From contig NZ_JAGINM010000001.1 in NCBI RefSeq assembly GCF_017876095.1, positions 372,001 to 436,000 on the forward strand: 64,000 nucleotides of DNA, given 5' to 3'. Origin of the DNA: Azospirillum agricola. GTDB taxonomy: Bacteria > Pseudomonadota > Alphaproteobacteria > Azospirillales > Azospirillaceae. Below are positions 9,556 to 18,418 of this stretch, piece after piece. The notes under the pieces are model-generated. The model was not told where the DNA came from. It worked only from the letters and a program-made list of their open reading frames with translations, and did not search any database. Position 1 is the first letter of the stretch, and each line of letters begins with the position of its first letter. The position numbers were made by a program, and so were the translations under genes.

Positions 9556-10221
9556 TCAACTGTTGTCCATCAGGTAGCCGAGCCCCCGGATGGTGCGGAT
9601 CGCCGGCCCGTCCGGCTCCAGTTTCTTGCGCAGGCGGGCGACGTACAGCTCGATGGCGTTGGGCGCCACCGGCTCGTCGTAGCCGAACACCTCGCCGGAC
9701 AGCCGGTCCTTCGGCACCACCTTGCCGGCCCGCGTGATCAGCCCCTCCAGCACCGCCAGCTCGCGCTTGCGCAGGTCGAGCGCCCGCCCGTTCAGCGTCA
9801 CCCGCGCGGTCGAGCGGTCGTAGCGCAGGGCTCCGCAGACCAGTTCCGGGGCGGGAAGCCCCTGTCCGCGCCGCATCAGGGCGCGGACGCGGGCCTCGAA
9901 CTCGGCCGGCTCGAAGGGCTTCAGCAGATAGTCGTCGGCCCCGAGGTCGAGCCCCTTCACCCGGTCGGCCACCGCCTCGCGCGCCGTCAGGATCATCACC
10001 GGCACGGTCGAGCCGCGGCGGCGGATGCGGCTCAGCACCTCGAACCCCGACAGGTCGGGCAGCCCGAGGTCGAGCACCACCAGCCCGTAGGGCTCCAACT
10101 GCTCCGAACGCACGGCCTCCTCGCCGGAGGCCTCATGGTCCACCGCGTAGCCGGCCAGCTTCAGGGAACCGACCAGTCCGCGCGCCAGCGCCGCGTCGTC
10201 CTCGACGATCAGGATTCTCAT
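9556..10221 (-). CDS. OmpR-family response regulator, TctD-like
   Basis: 221 residues. Receiver domain: acidic pocket VEDD at 7-9, phospho-acceptor Asp51 in VVLDLGLPD, switch T in ILTARE, Lys in LLKPFEP. The C-terminal winged helix at about 125-221 ends in RTIRGLGYLMDNS, as in OmpR-type regulators. The start MRILIVEDD at 10221 is preceded by GGGAAGA; the open frame extends 20 codons further without support. It is transcribed with the kinase gene and lies 178 bp from the ABC solute-binding gene on the other strand. Direct repeats in that gap (10290-10311) fit the half-site spacing used by this regulator family. Confidence 0.93.
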   Translation of the reverse strand: MRILIVEDDAALARGLVGSLKLAGYAVDHEASGEEAVRSEQLEPYGLVVLDLGLPDLSGFEVLSRIRRRGSTVPVMILTAREAVADRVKGLDLGADDYLLKPFEPAEFEARVRALMRRGQGLPAPELVCGALRYDRSTARVTLNGRALDLRKRELAVLEGLITRAGKVVPKDRLSGEVFGYDEPVAPNAIELYVARLRKKLEPDGPAIRTIRGLGYLMDNS

Positions 10222-10289
10222 GACGCCGGTCTTCCCATGCTCCGCATTCCTCGAACGCCCGGTCATCCGTGATCCGAACAATTTTCGTC

Positions 10290-10311
10290 GGCGACAGATT
10301 GGCGACAGGTT
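10290..10311. promoter_or_regulatory. Tandem 11-bp direct repeats: candidate operator for the TctD-like regulator
   Basis: GGCGACAGATT is followed immediately by GGCGACAGGTT: two 11-bp units with one mismatch, head to tail. OmpR-family dimers bind such direct repeats on one face of the helix. They lie in the divergent region between the regulator gene and the importer operon. Confidence 0.5.
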
Positions 10312-10341
10312 GGACGCCTACAGTCGCTTGTAAGTCCAACC
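10308..10341. promoter_or_regulatory. Inverted repeat in the divergent regulator/importer region
   Basis: GGTTGGAC, 18 bases, GTCCAACC: a perfect 8-bp dyad starting inside the second direct repeat. It could be an operator or a hairpin in the importer leader; about 59 bp separate it from the importer start. Confidence 0.4.
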
Positions 10342-10399
10342 AACCCCGTTCCGCAACGGGCAACGAAATCCCCAACGAAATCCAAAGAGGAGAGGAAAC

Positions 10400-11503
10400 A
10401 TGCGCAGGAACCTCGCGCTTCTCGTCGCCACCGCGCTGACCGTCGCGGCCCCGGCCCTGACCAGCGCGCCGGCCCGCGCGCAGTCCGTCCCCGCCGGCTA
10501 CGACCCGTCCTACGCCAAGATCATCGAGGCGGCGAACCAGGAGGGGTCGCTGAGCATCTATTCGGCGACCGACGCCGCCGCCGTGTCGGAGCTGCTGAAG
10601 GGCTTCGAGGCGCTGTATCCCAAGATCAAGCTGGAATACGCCGACCAGAACTCCACCGAGATGTACAACCGCTTCATCAGCGAGGCCGCCGCCAACACCG
10701 GCACCGCCGACGTGATGTGGTCGTCGGCGATGGATCTCCAGATCAAGCTGGTCAACGACGGCTACGCCCAGCCCTACGCCTCGCCGGAGGCGAAGAATCT
10801 GCCCGACTGGGCGAACTGGAAGAACGAGGCCTACGGCACCACCGCCGAGCCGATCGTCTTTGCCTACAACAAGCGCGCCGTGCCGGAAGCCGAGGTTCCG
10901 AAGACCCACGCCGACCTCGCCAAGCTGCTGGCCAGCAAGCCCGACGCCTACAAGGGCAAGGTCACCTCCTACGATCCCGAGCGCAGCGGCGTCGGCTTCC
11001 TCTACATCACGCAGGACGCGCAGGCGAACAAGAACACCTGGGATCTGGTCAAGGCGATGGGGCAGACCGGCGTGAAGCTCTACACCTCGTCGGGCGCCAT
11101 GATCGAGCGGCTGACGTCCGGCGAGCACACCATCGGCTACAACATGATCGGCTCCTACGTGCTGGAGCGGCAGAAGAAGGACCCGGCCTCGATCGGCGTC
11201 GTGCTGCCGACGGACTACACCATCATCATGTCGCGCATCGCCTTCATCCCGAAGGGCGCCAGGCACCCGAACGCGGCCAAGCTGTTCCTCGATTACCTGC
11301 TGTCCAAGCCGGGCCAGGAGGCGATGGTGGCGCGCTACATGGGCTCGATCCGCACCGACCTCGCCCACATCAACCCGACCGCCGACATGCCGGCCGACAT
11401 GCTGCGCCCGATCCATGTCGGGCCGGAGCTGCTGACCTACCTCGATCAGGTCAAGCGCCTGAAGTTCCTGAAGGATTGGCAGAAGGCCCTCCAGGGCAAG
11501 TGA
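10400..11503 (+). CDS. ABC transporter solute-binding protein, ferric/AfuA-FbpA type
   Basis: 367 residues with a signal peptide cleaved near ARAQSV. The mature protein has type II periplasmic-binding folds of the iron-type family: QEGSLSIYSATDAAAVSELLKGF, DVMWSSAMDLQ, YNKRAVPEAEVPKTHADL, GYNMIGSYVLE, and ARHPNAAKLFLDYLLSKPGQ in the C-lobe. Relatives bind ferric iron, but close ones with tctDE-like regulators bind other solutes such as phosphoglycerate, phosphonates or organic acids, so the ligand is open. First gene of an operon with the permease and ATPase; RBS AGGAGAGG. A GC-rich hairpin separates it from the permease gene. Confidence 0.9.
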   Translation: MRRNLALLVATALTVAAPALTSAPARAQSVPAGYDPSYAKIIEAANQEGSLSIYSATDAAAVSELLKGFEALYPKIKLEYADQNSTEMYNRFISEAAANTGTADVMWSSAMDLQIKLVNDGYAQPYASPEAKNLPDWANWKNEAYGTTAEPIVFAYNKRAVPEAEVPKTHADLAKLLASKPDAYKGKVTSYDPERSGVGFLYITQDAQANKNTWDLVKAMGQTGVKLYTSSGAMIERLTSGEHTIGYNMIGSYVLERQKKDPASIGVVLPTDYTIIMSRIAFIPKGARHPNAAKLFLDYLLSKPGQEAMVARYMGSIRTDLAHINPTADMPADMLRPIHVGPELLTYLDQVKRLKFLKDWQKALQGK

Positions 11504-11594
11504 GCGTCGCCATTCCCTCCCCCGCCCGTGCCGAGGGAGGGGCAGGGTGGGGGTCCGTGGCCCCCGATAGAGCTTCCGATGCCCGGGCGCGACT

Positions 11595-11632
11595 TGCCCC
11601 CACCCCGGCCCACCCGCTGGGCGGGGGTGGGC
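11595..11632 (+). other. GC-rich intercistronic hairpin between binding protein and permease
   Basis: An imperfect long inverted repeat around a CCCGC loop, without a T-tract. In binding-protein-dependent importers such structures commonly protect the binding-protein message and lower downstream expression. The 163-bp gap holds no gene. Confidence 0.45.
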
Positions 11633-11666
11633 GAAGCTGCGCCGACACCCAAGGAACAATCCCCCC

Positions 11667-13334
11667 ATGAACCGCGCAACCCGCATCGCGGTCATCGTCG
11701 CCATGGCGATCGCCGTGCTGGCTCCGATCGGGCTGGTCGTCTACCAGAGCTTCCTCGACGGACCCTTCTTCCAACCCAAGACCGCCTTCACCCTGTCGGC
11801 CTACGAGTTCGTGCTGGACGACGAGGATTTCTACGACGCCCTGTGGAACTCCGCGATCATCGCCTTCGGCATGACCGCCATCGCGGTGCCGGTCGGCGCC
11901 ATGCTGGCCTTCCTGATGACCCGCACCGACCTGCCCGGCCAGCGCTGGATCGAGCCGGTGGTGCTGGTGCCGATGTTCGTCTCGTCGGTGGTGCTCGCCT
12001 TCGGCTTCGTCGTCAGCCTGGGGCCGGCGGGCTTCGTCACGCTGTGGGTCAAGGGCTGGCTGGGGTTCGAGCCCTGGAACCTCTATTCGAAGGCGATGCT
12101 GATCGTCATCGCCGGGCTGACCCACGTCCCGCACGTCTTCCTCTACACCTCCTCGGCGCTGCGCAGCCTGGGGTCGGACGTCGAGGAGGCGGCGCGCATG
12201 ACCGGGGCCGGGCCGCTGCGGGTGGCGCTGACCGTCAGCCTGCCGATGGTGATGCCGAACATCCTCTACGCCGCCGTGCTGGTCTTCTTCCTGGGGTTCG
12301 AGCTGTTCGGCCTGCCGCTGGTGCTCGGCGATCCGGAAGGCATCCTGGTGCTGGCGACCTACCTCTACAAGCTGACCAACAAGCTGGGCACGCCGTCCTA
12401 CCAGCTGATGGCCGTGGTCGTCGTCGCGATCATCTGCATCGCCCTGCCGCTGGTCGCCTTGCAACGCTACCTGCTGCGCGCCGCCAACCGCTACGTCTCG
12501 GTCAAGGGCAAGGCGGCGGCGCAGAAGCGGGTCGGCATCGGCTTCTGGCGCTGGCCGGCGGCGCTGGTCATCGTCGGCTGGCTGCTGTTCACCGTGGTGG
12601 TGCCGATCAGCGGCCTCGTGCTCCGCGCCTTCGTGTCGAGCTGGGGCGAGGGCGTCAACCTGATGGACTCCCTGACGCTGGCCCATTTCCACGAGCTGAT
12701 GCAGTTCCCCAACCTCGTGCGCGGCATCGTCAACACGCTGCTGATCGCCTCGGTGGGTGGCGCGCTGTCGGTCGGCGTCTACACGCTGCTGAACCTGGCG
12801 GCGCACCGCTGGAACTCGGGCTGGACGCGGCTGATGGATTATCTGGTGCTGCTGCCGCGCGCCATGCCGGGTCTGGTGGCCGGTCTGGCGATCTTCTGGG
12901 TGTTCCTGTTCACGCCCTTCCTGTCGCCGATGCGCCAGACGATGATCGCCATCTGGGTCGCCTACACGCTGGTGTGGCTGGCCTACGGGATGCGGCTGGT
13001 CAGCGGCGCCCTGTTGCAGATCGGGCCGGAGCTGGAGGAGGCCGGGCGGATCGTCGGCGCGTCGCCGGCGCGGGTCAGCCGCGACCTGACGGTGCCGCTG
13101 ATCAAAGTCGGCTTGATTTCGAGCTGGCTTCTCATATTCGTCACCTTCATGCGCGAGTATTCCACCGGCGTCTATCTGCTCAGCCCCGGCACCGAGGTCA
13201 TCGGCTCGCTGCTGGTGTCGCTGTGGGGGTCGGGCGCCGTGGACCTCGTCACCGCCCTCTCCACCGTCAACATCGCGATGATCGGCTGCGGCCTGCTGCT
13301 GATGTCGCTCTTCGGGAAACGCTCCCATGGCTAA
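11667..13334 (+). CDS. ABC transporter permease, fused FbpB/AfuB type
   Basis: 555 residues, two membrane halves of about six segments each in one chain. Each half carries the EAA-type loop that docks the ATPase: EEAARMTGAGPLRVALTVSLP in the first half and EEAGRIVGASPARVSRDLTVP in the second. Such fused permeases of iron-type importers are usually 500-570 residues, so it is full length. The 3' end overlaps the ATPase start by 8 bp. It should form the inner-membrane channel for the solute delivered by the protein encoded at 10400-11503. Confidence 0.93.
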   Translation: MNRATRIAVIVAMAIAVLAPIGLVVYQSFLDGPFFQPKTAFTLSAYEFVLDDEDFYDALWNSAIIAFGMTAIAVPVGAMLAFLMTRTDLPGQRWIEPVVLVPMFVSSVVLAFGFVVSLGPAGFVTLWVKGWLGFEPWNLYSKAMLIVIAGLTHVPHVFLYTSSALRSLGSDVEEAARMTGAGPLRVALTVSLPMVMPNILYAAVLVFFLGFELFGLPLVLGDPEGILVLATYLYKLTNKLGTPSYQLMAVVVVAIICIALPLVALQRYLLRAANRYVSVKGKAAAQKRVGIGFWRWPAALVIVGWLLFTVVVPISGLVLRAFVSSWGEGVNLMDSLTLAHFHELMQFPNLVRGIVNTLLIASVGGALSVGVYTLLNLAAHRWNSGWTRLMDYLVLLPRAMPGLVAGLAIFWVFLFTPFLSPMRQTMIAIWVAYTLVWLAYGMRLVSGALLQIGPELEEAGRIVGASPARVSRDLTVPLIKVGLISSWLLIFVTFMREYSTGVYLLSPGTEVIGSLLVSLWGSGAVDLVTALSTVNIAMIGCGLLLMSLFGKRSHG

Positions 13335-14403
13335 GCTCACCATCGACGACCTGCACCTGTCCTACGGCAGCAACCACATCCTGAAGGGCATCACCGCGAC
13401 CTTCGCCCAGGGTGAGATCGTCGCCCTGCTCGGCCGCTCGGGCAGCGGCAAGACGACGCTGCTGCGCTCGATCGCCGGGCTGGAGGAGCCGTCCAAGGGC
13501 GTCATCACCATCGGCAACGCCCCCGTCTTCGACGGGGCGGCCGGGCTGAACGTGCCGTCGGAGAAGCGCGGGCTCGGGCTGGTCTTCCAGTCCTACGCGC
13601 TATGGCCGCACAAGACGGTGTTCGAGAACGTCGCCTACGGCCTGCGCCTGCGCAACGCACCCAAGGCCGAGATCCAGCAGCGCGTCGGCGCGGTGCTGGA
13701 CGGCGTCGGGCTGGGCCATCTCGGCGACCGCTACCCGCACCAGATGTCGGGCGGCCAGCAGCAGCGCGTCGCCCTGGCCCGCGCCCTGGTCTACAACCCG
13801 CCGGTCATCCTGCTCGACGAGCCGCTGTCCAACCTCGACGCCAAGCTGCGCGAGGAGGCGCGGATCTGGATCCGCGACCTGATCAAGCGGATGAACCTGA
13901 CCGCCGTCTTCGTCACCCACGACCAGATCGAGGCGATGGCCATCGCCGACCGCGTCGTGCTGCTCGACGGCGGGCGGATCGTCCAGGCCGGCACGCCCGA
14001 GCAGCTCTACACCGAGCCTGTCAGCCTCTTCGCCTCGGAGTTCATGGGGACCAACAACCTCGTGAAGAGCCGCGTCCAGGACAAGCGCGGCGGCTACGTG
14101 CAGATCGAGCTGTCGGGCTTCCCGCTGTGGGGCAAGGACCGCGGCGGCAAGGCCGTGTCGGAGGACGCGACCGGCGTCATCCGGCTGGAGCAGGTCGAGG
14201 TGGTCGGCAACGGGACCGAAGGCGGGAGCGGCGGCGAGGGAGAGAACCGCATCCGCGCCGAGCTGGAGACCTCGCTCTATCTCGGCAGTCACTGGGAGCA
14301 TGTCTTCCGCTGCGGCGCGCAGACGCTGCGCGCCTTTGGCCGGCCGCTGGCGCCGGGTCCGCATTGGCTGCACCTGCCGCCGGAGCAGCTCTGGGTGTTC
14401 TGA
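13327..14403 (+). CDS. ABC transporter ATPase, FbpC/PotA type
   Basis: 358 residues. Walker A GRSGSGKTT, Q-loop VFQSYALWPHKTVFENVAYG, signature MSGGQQQRVALARAL, Walker B VILLDEPLSNLD and switch VFVTHDQIEA are all intact. The remaining about 120 residues form a TOBE-like regulatory domain (residues about 240-358). It energises the importer encoded just upstream, with which it overlaps by 8 bp. A hairpin terminator follows the stop. Confidence 0.95.
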   Translation: MAKLTIDDLHLSYGSNHILKGITATFAQGEIVALLGRSGSGKTTLLRSIAGLEEPSKGVITIGNAPVFDGAAGLNVPSEKRGLGLVFQSYALWPHKTVFENVAYGLRLRNAPKAEIQQRVGAVLDGVGLGHLGDRYPHQMSGGQQQRVALARALVYNPPVILLDEPLSNLDAKLREEARIWIRDLIKRMNLTAVFVTHDQIEAMAIADRVVLLDGGRIVQAGTPEQLYTEPVSLFASEFMGTNNLVKSRVQDKRGGYVQIELSGFPLWGKDRGGKAVSEDATGVIRLEQVEVVGNGTEGGSGGEGENRIRAELETSLYLGSHWEHVFRCGAQTLRAFGRPLAPGPHWLHLPPEQLWVF

Positions 14404-14434
14404 GCCGGAAGGGTGCTTCCCCTCACCGCGACGG

Positions 14435-14470
14435 CACGGCCCCTTCCCCGCGAAAGGGCCGTGTCCTTTT
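14435..14470 (+). terminator. Rho-independent terminator of the ABC importer operon
   Basis: An 8-bp perfect stem, CACGGCCC / GGGCCGTG, is followed by TCCTTTT, 32 bp after the ATPase stop. Confidence 0.65.
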
Positions 14471-14621
14471 GGGGGTAATCCCAATGCACGGCTTCGAATC
14501 CGCTTGGTAGGCTTGGATGCGCGATGGTGTGATGGGGCGGGCGGACCCGGCCGGAGCGCGCAGCGTGCCGGTCCGGCCGGGTCCGCCCGTCGGGAATTGG
14601 CGAAACGGGAGCATCGGGATC

Positions 14622-16298
14622 ATGGTCGCGCTTACACTCCGGCACCGGCTGGCGATCCTGCCCGCCTCCTTCGCCCTGGCCCTCGTCACCGTCGGCGGCA
14701 TCGCCACCGGTTCGCTCATCCTGACCGAGCGGGCGGGCGGCGAGGTCGTCACCATCGGCGAGGCGCTGTCCAACCACCAGCAGGGCGACATGATGCACGA
14801 CGCCCTGCGGGCCGACGTGCTGGCGGCGCTGCTGGCCGGTCCCGCGGCGCCGGCCGAGAAGAAGGCCGAGCTGCGCCAGGACTTGAGCGAGCACACGCGG
14901 AGCTTTCGCGACGCGCTCCAGGCCAACAGCCGGCTGGACCTGCCGCCGACGATCCGTGGCGCGATCTCCGGCGTGGGGGGCGCGCTCGACGACTACATCC
15001 GTGCGGCGGAGCGCATGGTCGAGCTTGCCCAGACCGACACCGCCACGGCGACCGCCGAACTGCCCCGTTTCGCCGCCTCCTTCTCCGAACTGGAAGAGCG
15101 CAACGAGGCGGTTTCGGCCCTGATCCTCGCCGAGAACCGGGACCGCAACGCGTGGTCCGGCCTGCTGGTCGGGCGGGCGCTCTGGCTGGTCGGCACCATC
15201 ACCTTCATGGCTCTGTGCGGCGCGCTGGCGCTGACCGCCATGGTCGGCCGCTCGATCGTCCGTCCGCTCGACGCCGCCGCGCAGGCGATCGAGGAGATCG
15301 GCCGGGGCCGCCGCGACCTGTCCCTGAGCTACCCCGTGAACGACAGCATCGGTCGCGTTGTCGACGCGGTCCTCCTGCTGCAACGGCAGGCGGCGGAGCT
15401 CGACCGGTCGGCCGCCGAGTCGCACGTCCGCCAGGAGGAGGAGCGGTCGAAGCTGGCGGCGCTGGCCCAGGCCACCGACCGTTTCACCGGGCGGATCGAC
15501 GGCATCCTGGAGACGCTCGGCGCCACCGGCAGCCAGTTGCAGGCGACCGCCGAGACGATGGCGCGCGACGCCGCCCGCGCCACCGGCGAGATCGGCGACC
15601 TGCGGACCCACGCCGAACGCGCCGCCACGACGGTGCGCGAGGCCGCCGACGCCGCCGACGGGCTGGGACGCTCGATCGGCGAGATCGGGCAGCACACCGG
15701 CGAGACCACGCGGATGACGGCGGAGGCGGTGAGCCGCGCCGGCGAGGCGACCCAGCGCATTCAGGAACTGTCGCTGGCCTCGCAGCGGATCGGCGACGTG
15801 GTCGGGCTGATCAACTCCATCGCCGGCCAGACCAATCTGCTGGCGCTGAACGCGACCATCGAGGCGGCCCGTGCCGGCGAGGCCGGCAAGGGCTTCGCCG
15901 TGGTCGCCAGCGAGGTCAAGAGCCTCGCCAGCCAGACGACCAAGGCGACCGAGGATATCCAGAGCCAGATCGCCGACATCCAGGGCATCGTGCAGCGCAC
16001 CGTCCAGGCGATGGGCAGCGTCGCCGGCACGGTGGAGGCGGTGCGCGGCAGCGGCGCCACCATCGCCGACGCCGTCACCCGGCAGACCGACGCCACCCAC
16101 GGCATCATCCACGCGATGACCGACGGCGCCGCGTCGGTGACGGTGGTGAGCGGCCATCTGGGCAGCGTCCACGACACGGTGGTCGCGGCGGACCGCGCGG
16201 CCGGCGACCTCGCGGTGGCCGCCGCACAGCTCCACGACCAGATGCAGGCCCTGCGCGGCGAGGTCGCGTCCTACACGCGCGCCGTCAAGACCGGCTGA
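14622..16298 (+). CDS. Methyl-accepting chemotaxis protein, helical periplasmic sensor
   Basis: 558 residues from [10 protein letters not shown] (RBS ACGGGAGC); an upstream in-frame ATG at 14517 would add 35 residues without homology. TM1 at about 10-30 and TM2 at about 183-208 bracket an all-helical sensor of about 150 residues ([34 protein letters not shown] end). HAMP follows ([23 protein letters not shown]). The signalling tip is of the [20 protein letters not shown] type. The kinase-control region is nearly identical to that of the receptor at 5774, while the sensor differs, so the input differs. The ligand is unknown. pyrE follows in the same direction with its own short leader. Confidence 0.93.
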   Translation: MVALTLRHRLAILPASFALALVTVGGIATGSLILTERAGGEVVTIGEALSNHQQGDMMHDALRADVLAALLAGPAAPAEKKAELRQDLSEHTRSFRDALQANSRLDLPPTIRGAISGVGGALDDYIRAAERMVELAQTDTATATAELPRFAASFSELEERNEAVSALILAENRDRNAWSGLLVGRALWLVGTITFMALCGALALTAMVGRSIVRPLDAAAQAIEEIGRGRRDLSLSYPVNDSIGRVVDAVLLLQRQAAELDRSAAESHVRQEEERSKLAALAQATDRFTGRIDGILETLGATGSQLQATAETMARDAARATGEIGDLRTHAERAATTVREAADAADGLGRSIGEIGQHTGETTRMTAEAVSRAGEATQRIQELSLASQRIGDVVGLINSIAGQTNLLALNATIEAARAGEAGKGFAVVASEVKSLASQTTKATEDIQSQIADIQGIVQRTVQAMGSVAGTVEAVRGSGATIADAVTRQTDATHGIIHAMTDGAASVTVVSGHLGSVHDTVVAADRAAGDLAVAAAQLHDQMQALRGEVASYTRAVKTG

Positions 16299-16383
16299 GC
16301 GGGGGATGGGCGCCAGCGCGATTGCGAATCGGGCCGGCGGCCGTTACACAGGGCGCCAATTTCCCCATTGCCCGGAGCCCCCG

Positions 16384-17070
16384 ATGTCCACCCTGTCCGA
16401 TCAGGCGACCATCGCCGCCGCCGCCGCCAAGATCCTGCTGGAGATCAAGGCGCTGCATTTCAACGCCGAGACTCCCTTCATCTTCACCTCGGGCTGGGCC
16501 AGCCCGGTGTACACCGACTGCCGCCGCATCGTCTCCTTCCCGCGCGCCCGCAAGGCGCTGATGGACTTCGCGGTGCGGACGATCGAGCGCGAGATCGGCT
16601 ACGAGTCGATCGACGCGGTGGCGGGCGGCGAGACCGCCGGCATCCCCTTCTCGGCCTGGATCGCCGACCGGCTCGAACTGCCGATGCAGTATGTCCGCAA
16701 GAAGCCCAAGGGCTTCGGCCGCAACGCCCAGATCGAGGGCGTGCTGACCGAGGGCCAGCGCGTCCTGCTGGTCGAGGACCTGGCGACCGACGGCAAGAGC
16801 AAGGAGAATTTCGTCACCGCGCTGCGCAACGGCGGCGCCCAGGTGACCGACACCTTCGTGATCTTCCACTACGGCATCTTCCCGCAGTCGCAGGTGAACA
16901 TGGACGCCATCGGCGTCCGCCTGCACGCGCTGTGCACCTGGTGGGACGTGCTGAAGGTCGCCCGCGAGAACCGCTATTTCGACGAGAGCACCCTGTCCGA
17001 GGTCGAGAAGTTCCTGAACGACCCGGTGGGCTGGTCGGCCGCCCACGGCGGCAAGACGAGCATGAGCTGA
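16384..17070 (+). CDS. pyrE: Orotate phosphoribosyltransferase
   Basis: 228 residues. It transfers the ribose-5-phosphate of PRPP to orotate, giving OMP, in de novo pyrimidine synthesis. The PRPP-binding loop reads [18 protein letters not shown] (residues about 128-145). The N-terminal segment has [17 protein letters not shown], contacting orotate, and the flexible loop [23 protein letters not shown] at 16384 is chosen because the family begins here; the open frame runs further up. It is monocistronic in appearance and converges on moaA, with a hairpin in the 168-bp gap. Confidence 0.96.
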   Translation: MSTLSDQATIAAAAAKILLEIKALHFNAETPFIFTSGWASPVYTDCRRIVSFPRARKALMDFAVRTIEREIGYESIDAVAGGETAGIPFSAWIADRLELPMQYVRKKPKGFGRNAQIEGVLTEGQRVLLVEDLATDGKSKENFVTALRNGGAQVTDTFVIFHYGIFPQSQVNMDAIGVRLHALCTWWDVLKVARENRYFDESTLSEVEKFLNDPVGWSAAHGGKTSMS

Positions 17071-17135
17071 GAGCCTGACCGATCGGGGCCGACCGATCCC
17101 GGCGGCCCGGTTCCCTGACGCTGTTCTTCCGTCCG

Positions 17136-17162
17136 CCTTGGCCGGGTCAAGCCCGGTCAAGG
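17136..17162. terminator. Hairpin between convergent pyrE and moaA
   Basis: CCTTGGCCGGG, TCAAG loop, CCCGGTCAAGG: an 11-bp stem with one mismatch or wobble pair. Its position between convergent genes suggests a shared terminator, but it also resembles one half of the paired hairpin repeat at 39025-39107. Confidence 0.5.
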
Positions 17163-17238
17163 CGATTTGGAGAGGCGTCGCCAACCGGGCGGCGAGCCGG
17201 GAATGAGTGAGCCGGGGTCAAGCCGGGCGGGCCCCCGC

Positions 17239-18282
17239 TCAGCCGCCCGTGACGCTCATGTGCCGGGGCACCGCCGGGCCGTGATGGCGGCGGTCGATGA
17301 TGAAGTCGTGGCCCTTGGGCTTGCGGGTGATCGCCTCGCGCACCGCGTCGATGAGCGGACCGTCCTCGTCGCTCAGGCGCATCGGCGTGCGGAGGTCGGC
17401 GGCGTCCTCCTGGCCCAGGCACATGTAAAGGGTGCCGGTGCAGGTCAGCCGCACCCGGTTGCAGCTTTCGCAGAAATTGTGGGTCAGCGGGGTGATGAAG
17501 CCGACCCGCTGGCCGGTTTCGGCGACCCGGACGTAGCGGGCCGGCCCGCCGGTGCTGTAGTCGGTCTCGTCGAGGGTCCAGCGCGTCTGCAACTCGGCCT
17601 TCAGCGCGGTCAGCGGCCAGTACTGGTCGAGACGGGCGGTTTCGCCGATCTCGCCCATCGGCATCACCTCGATGAAGGTGAGGTCGAAGCCCTGCTCGCC
17701 GCACCACGCCACCATGCGGTGGATCTCGTCGTCGTTCACGCCCTTCAGCGCGACGGCGTTGATCTTGATCTTCAGCCCGGCGTCCTTGGCCGCCTGGATG
17801 CCGCCCATGATCTTGTCGAGCTTGCCCCAGCGGGTGATCGCCTGGAACTTGTGGGGGTCGAGCGTGTCGAGCGAGACGTTGATGCGCCGCACCCCGGCTT
17901 CGTAGAGGCCGGCGGCGTGCTTGAACAGCATGGTGCCGTTGGTGGTCAGCGTCAGCTCGTCGAGGTCGCCGGACTTGACGTGGCGGCCCAGCGCGTGGAT
18001 CAGCCGCATCACGTCGCGCCGCACCAGCGGCTCGCCGCCGGTCAGCCGCAGCTTGCGGGTGCCGAGCTTCACGAAGGCGCTGCACAGCCGGTCGAGTTCC
18101 TCCAGCGTCAGCACCTCCGCCTTCGGCAGGAAGCTCATGTCCTCGGCCATGCAGTAGACGCAGCGCAGGTCGCAGCGGTCGGTCACCGACACGCGCAGAT
18201 ACTTCACCGCCCGGCCGAACGGATCGACCAGGGGCGCGGGGCGGGAGATGGCCGGATCGGGCAGGGTGGAGGCGCTGCTCAT
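17239..18282 (-). CDS. moaA: GTP 3',8-cyclase MoaA (molybdenum cofactor synthesis, first step)
   Basis: 347 residues. A radical-SAM enzyme that rearranges GTP towards cyclic pyranopterin. The N-terminal cluster motif is CDLRCVYCM; the SAM/GGE segment [13 protein letters not shown] follows. The second, substrate-binding [4Fe-4S] site is formed by [20 protein letters not shown]. The C-terminus ends in the conserved double glycine (MSVTGG). It is on the same strand as the polyferredoxin gene, which ends 136 bp upstream; an FNR-type box (18393-18406) sits in that gap, about 110 bp before the start, suggesting induction at low oxygen. Confidence 0.97.
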   Translation of the reverse strand: MSSASTLPDPAISRPAPLVDPFGRAVKYLRVSVTDRCDLRCVYCMAEDMSFLPKAEVLTLEELDRLCSAFVKLGTRKLRLTGGEPLVRRDVMRLIHALGRHVKSGDLDELTLTTNGTMLFKHAAGLYEAGVRRINVSLDTLDPHKFQAITRWGKLDKIMGGIQAAKDAGLKIKINAVALKGVNDDEIHRMVAWCGEQGFDLTFIEVMPMGEIGETARLDQYWPLTALKAELQTRWTLDETDYSTGGPARYVRVAETGQRVGFITPLTHNFCESCNRVRLTCTGTLYMCLGQEDAADLRTPMRLSDEDGPLIDAVREAITRKPKGHDFIIDRRHHGPAVPRHMSVTGG

Positions 18283-18392
18283 CGGATGGTTCCACGTCCT
18301 TGCTGCTGCTGCCGGCCGGGGTGGCGGCCCTTGGCTCCCGGCATCATACAGATGTGGGGACGATCTGTCTCACGGGGGAGGGGAGGGAGGCT

Positions 18393-18406
18393 TTGATTTC
18401 CGTCAA
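18393..18406 (-). promoter_or_regulatory. FNR/FixK-type box upstream of moaA
   Basis: TTGAT-TTCC-GTCAA matches the FNR consensus TTGAT-N4-ATCAA at nine of ten positions. It lies between the end of the polyferredoxin gene and moaA, about 110 bp before the moaA start, which is compatible with an activator site for an independent moaA promoter. Confidence 0.65.
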
Positions 18407-18418
18407 GTGGAAAGCGCC

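Noticed and set aside
14517..14621. 35-residue upstream extension of the chemoreceptor at 14622
   Set aside because: It reads as Pro/Arg/Gly-rich non-coding sequence; [10 protein letters not shown] directly precedes TM1 and has an RBS.
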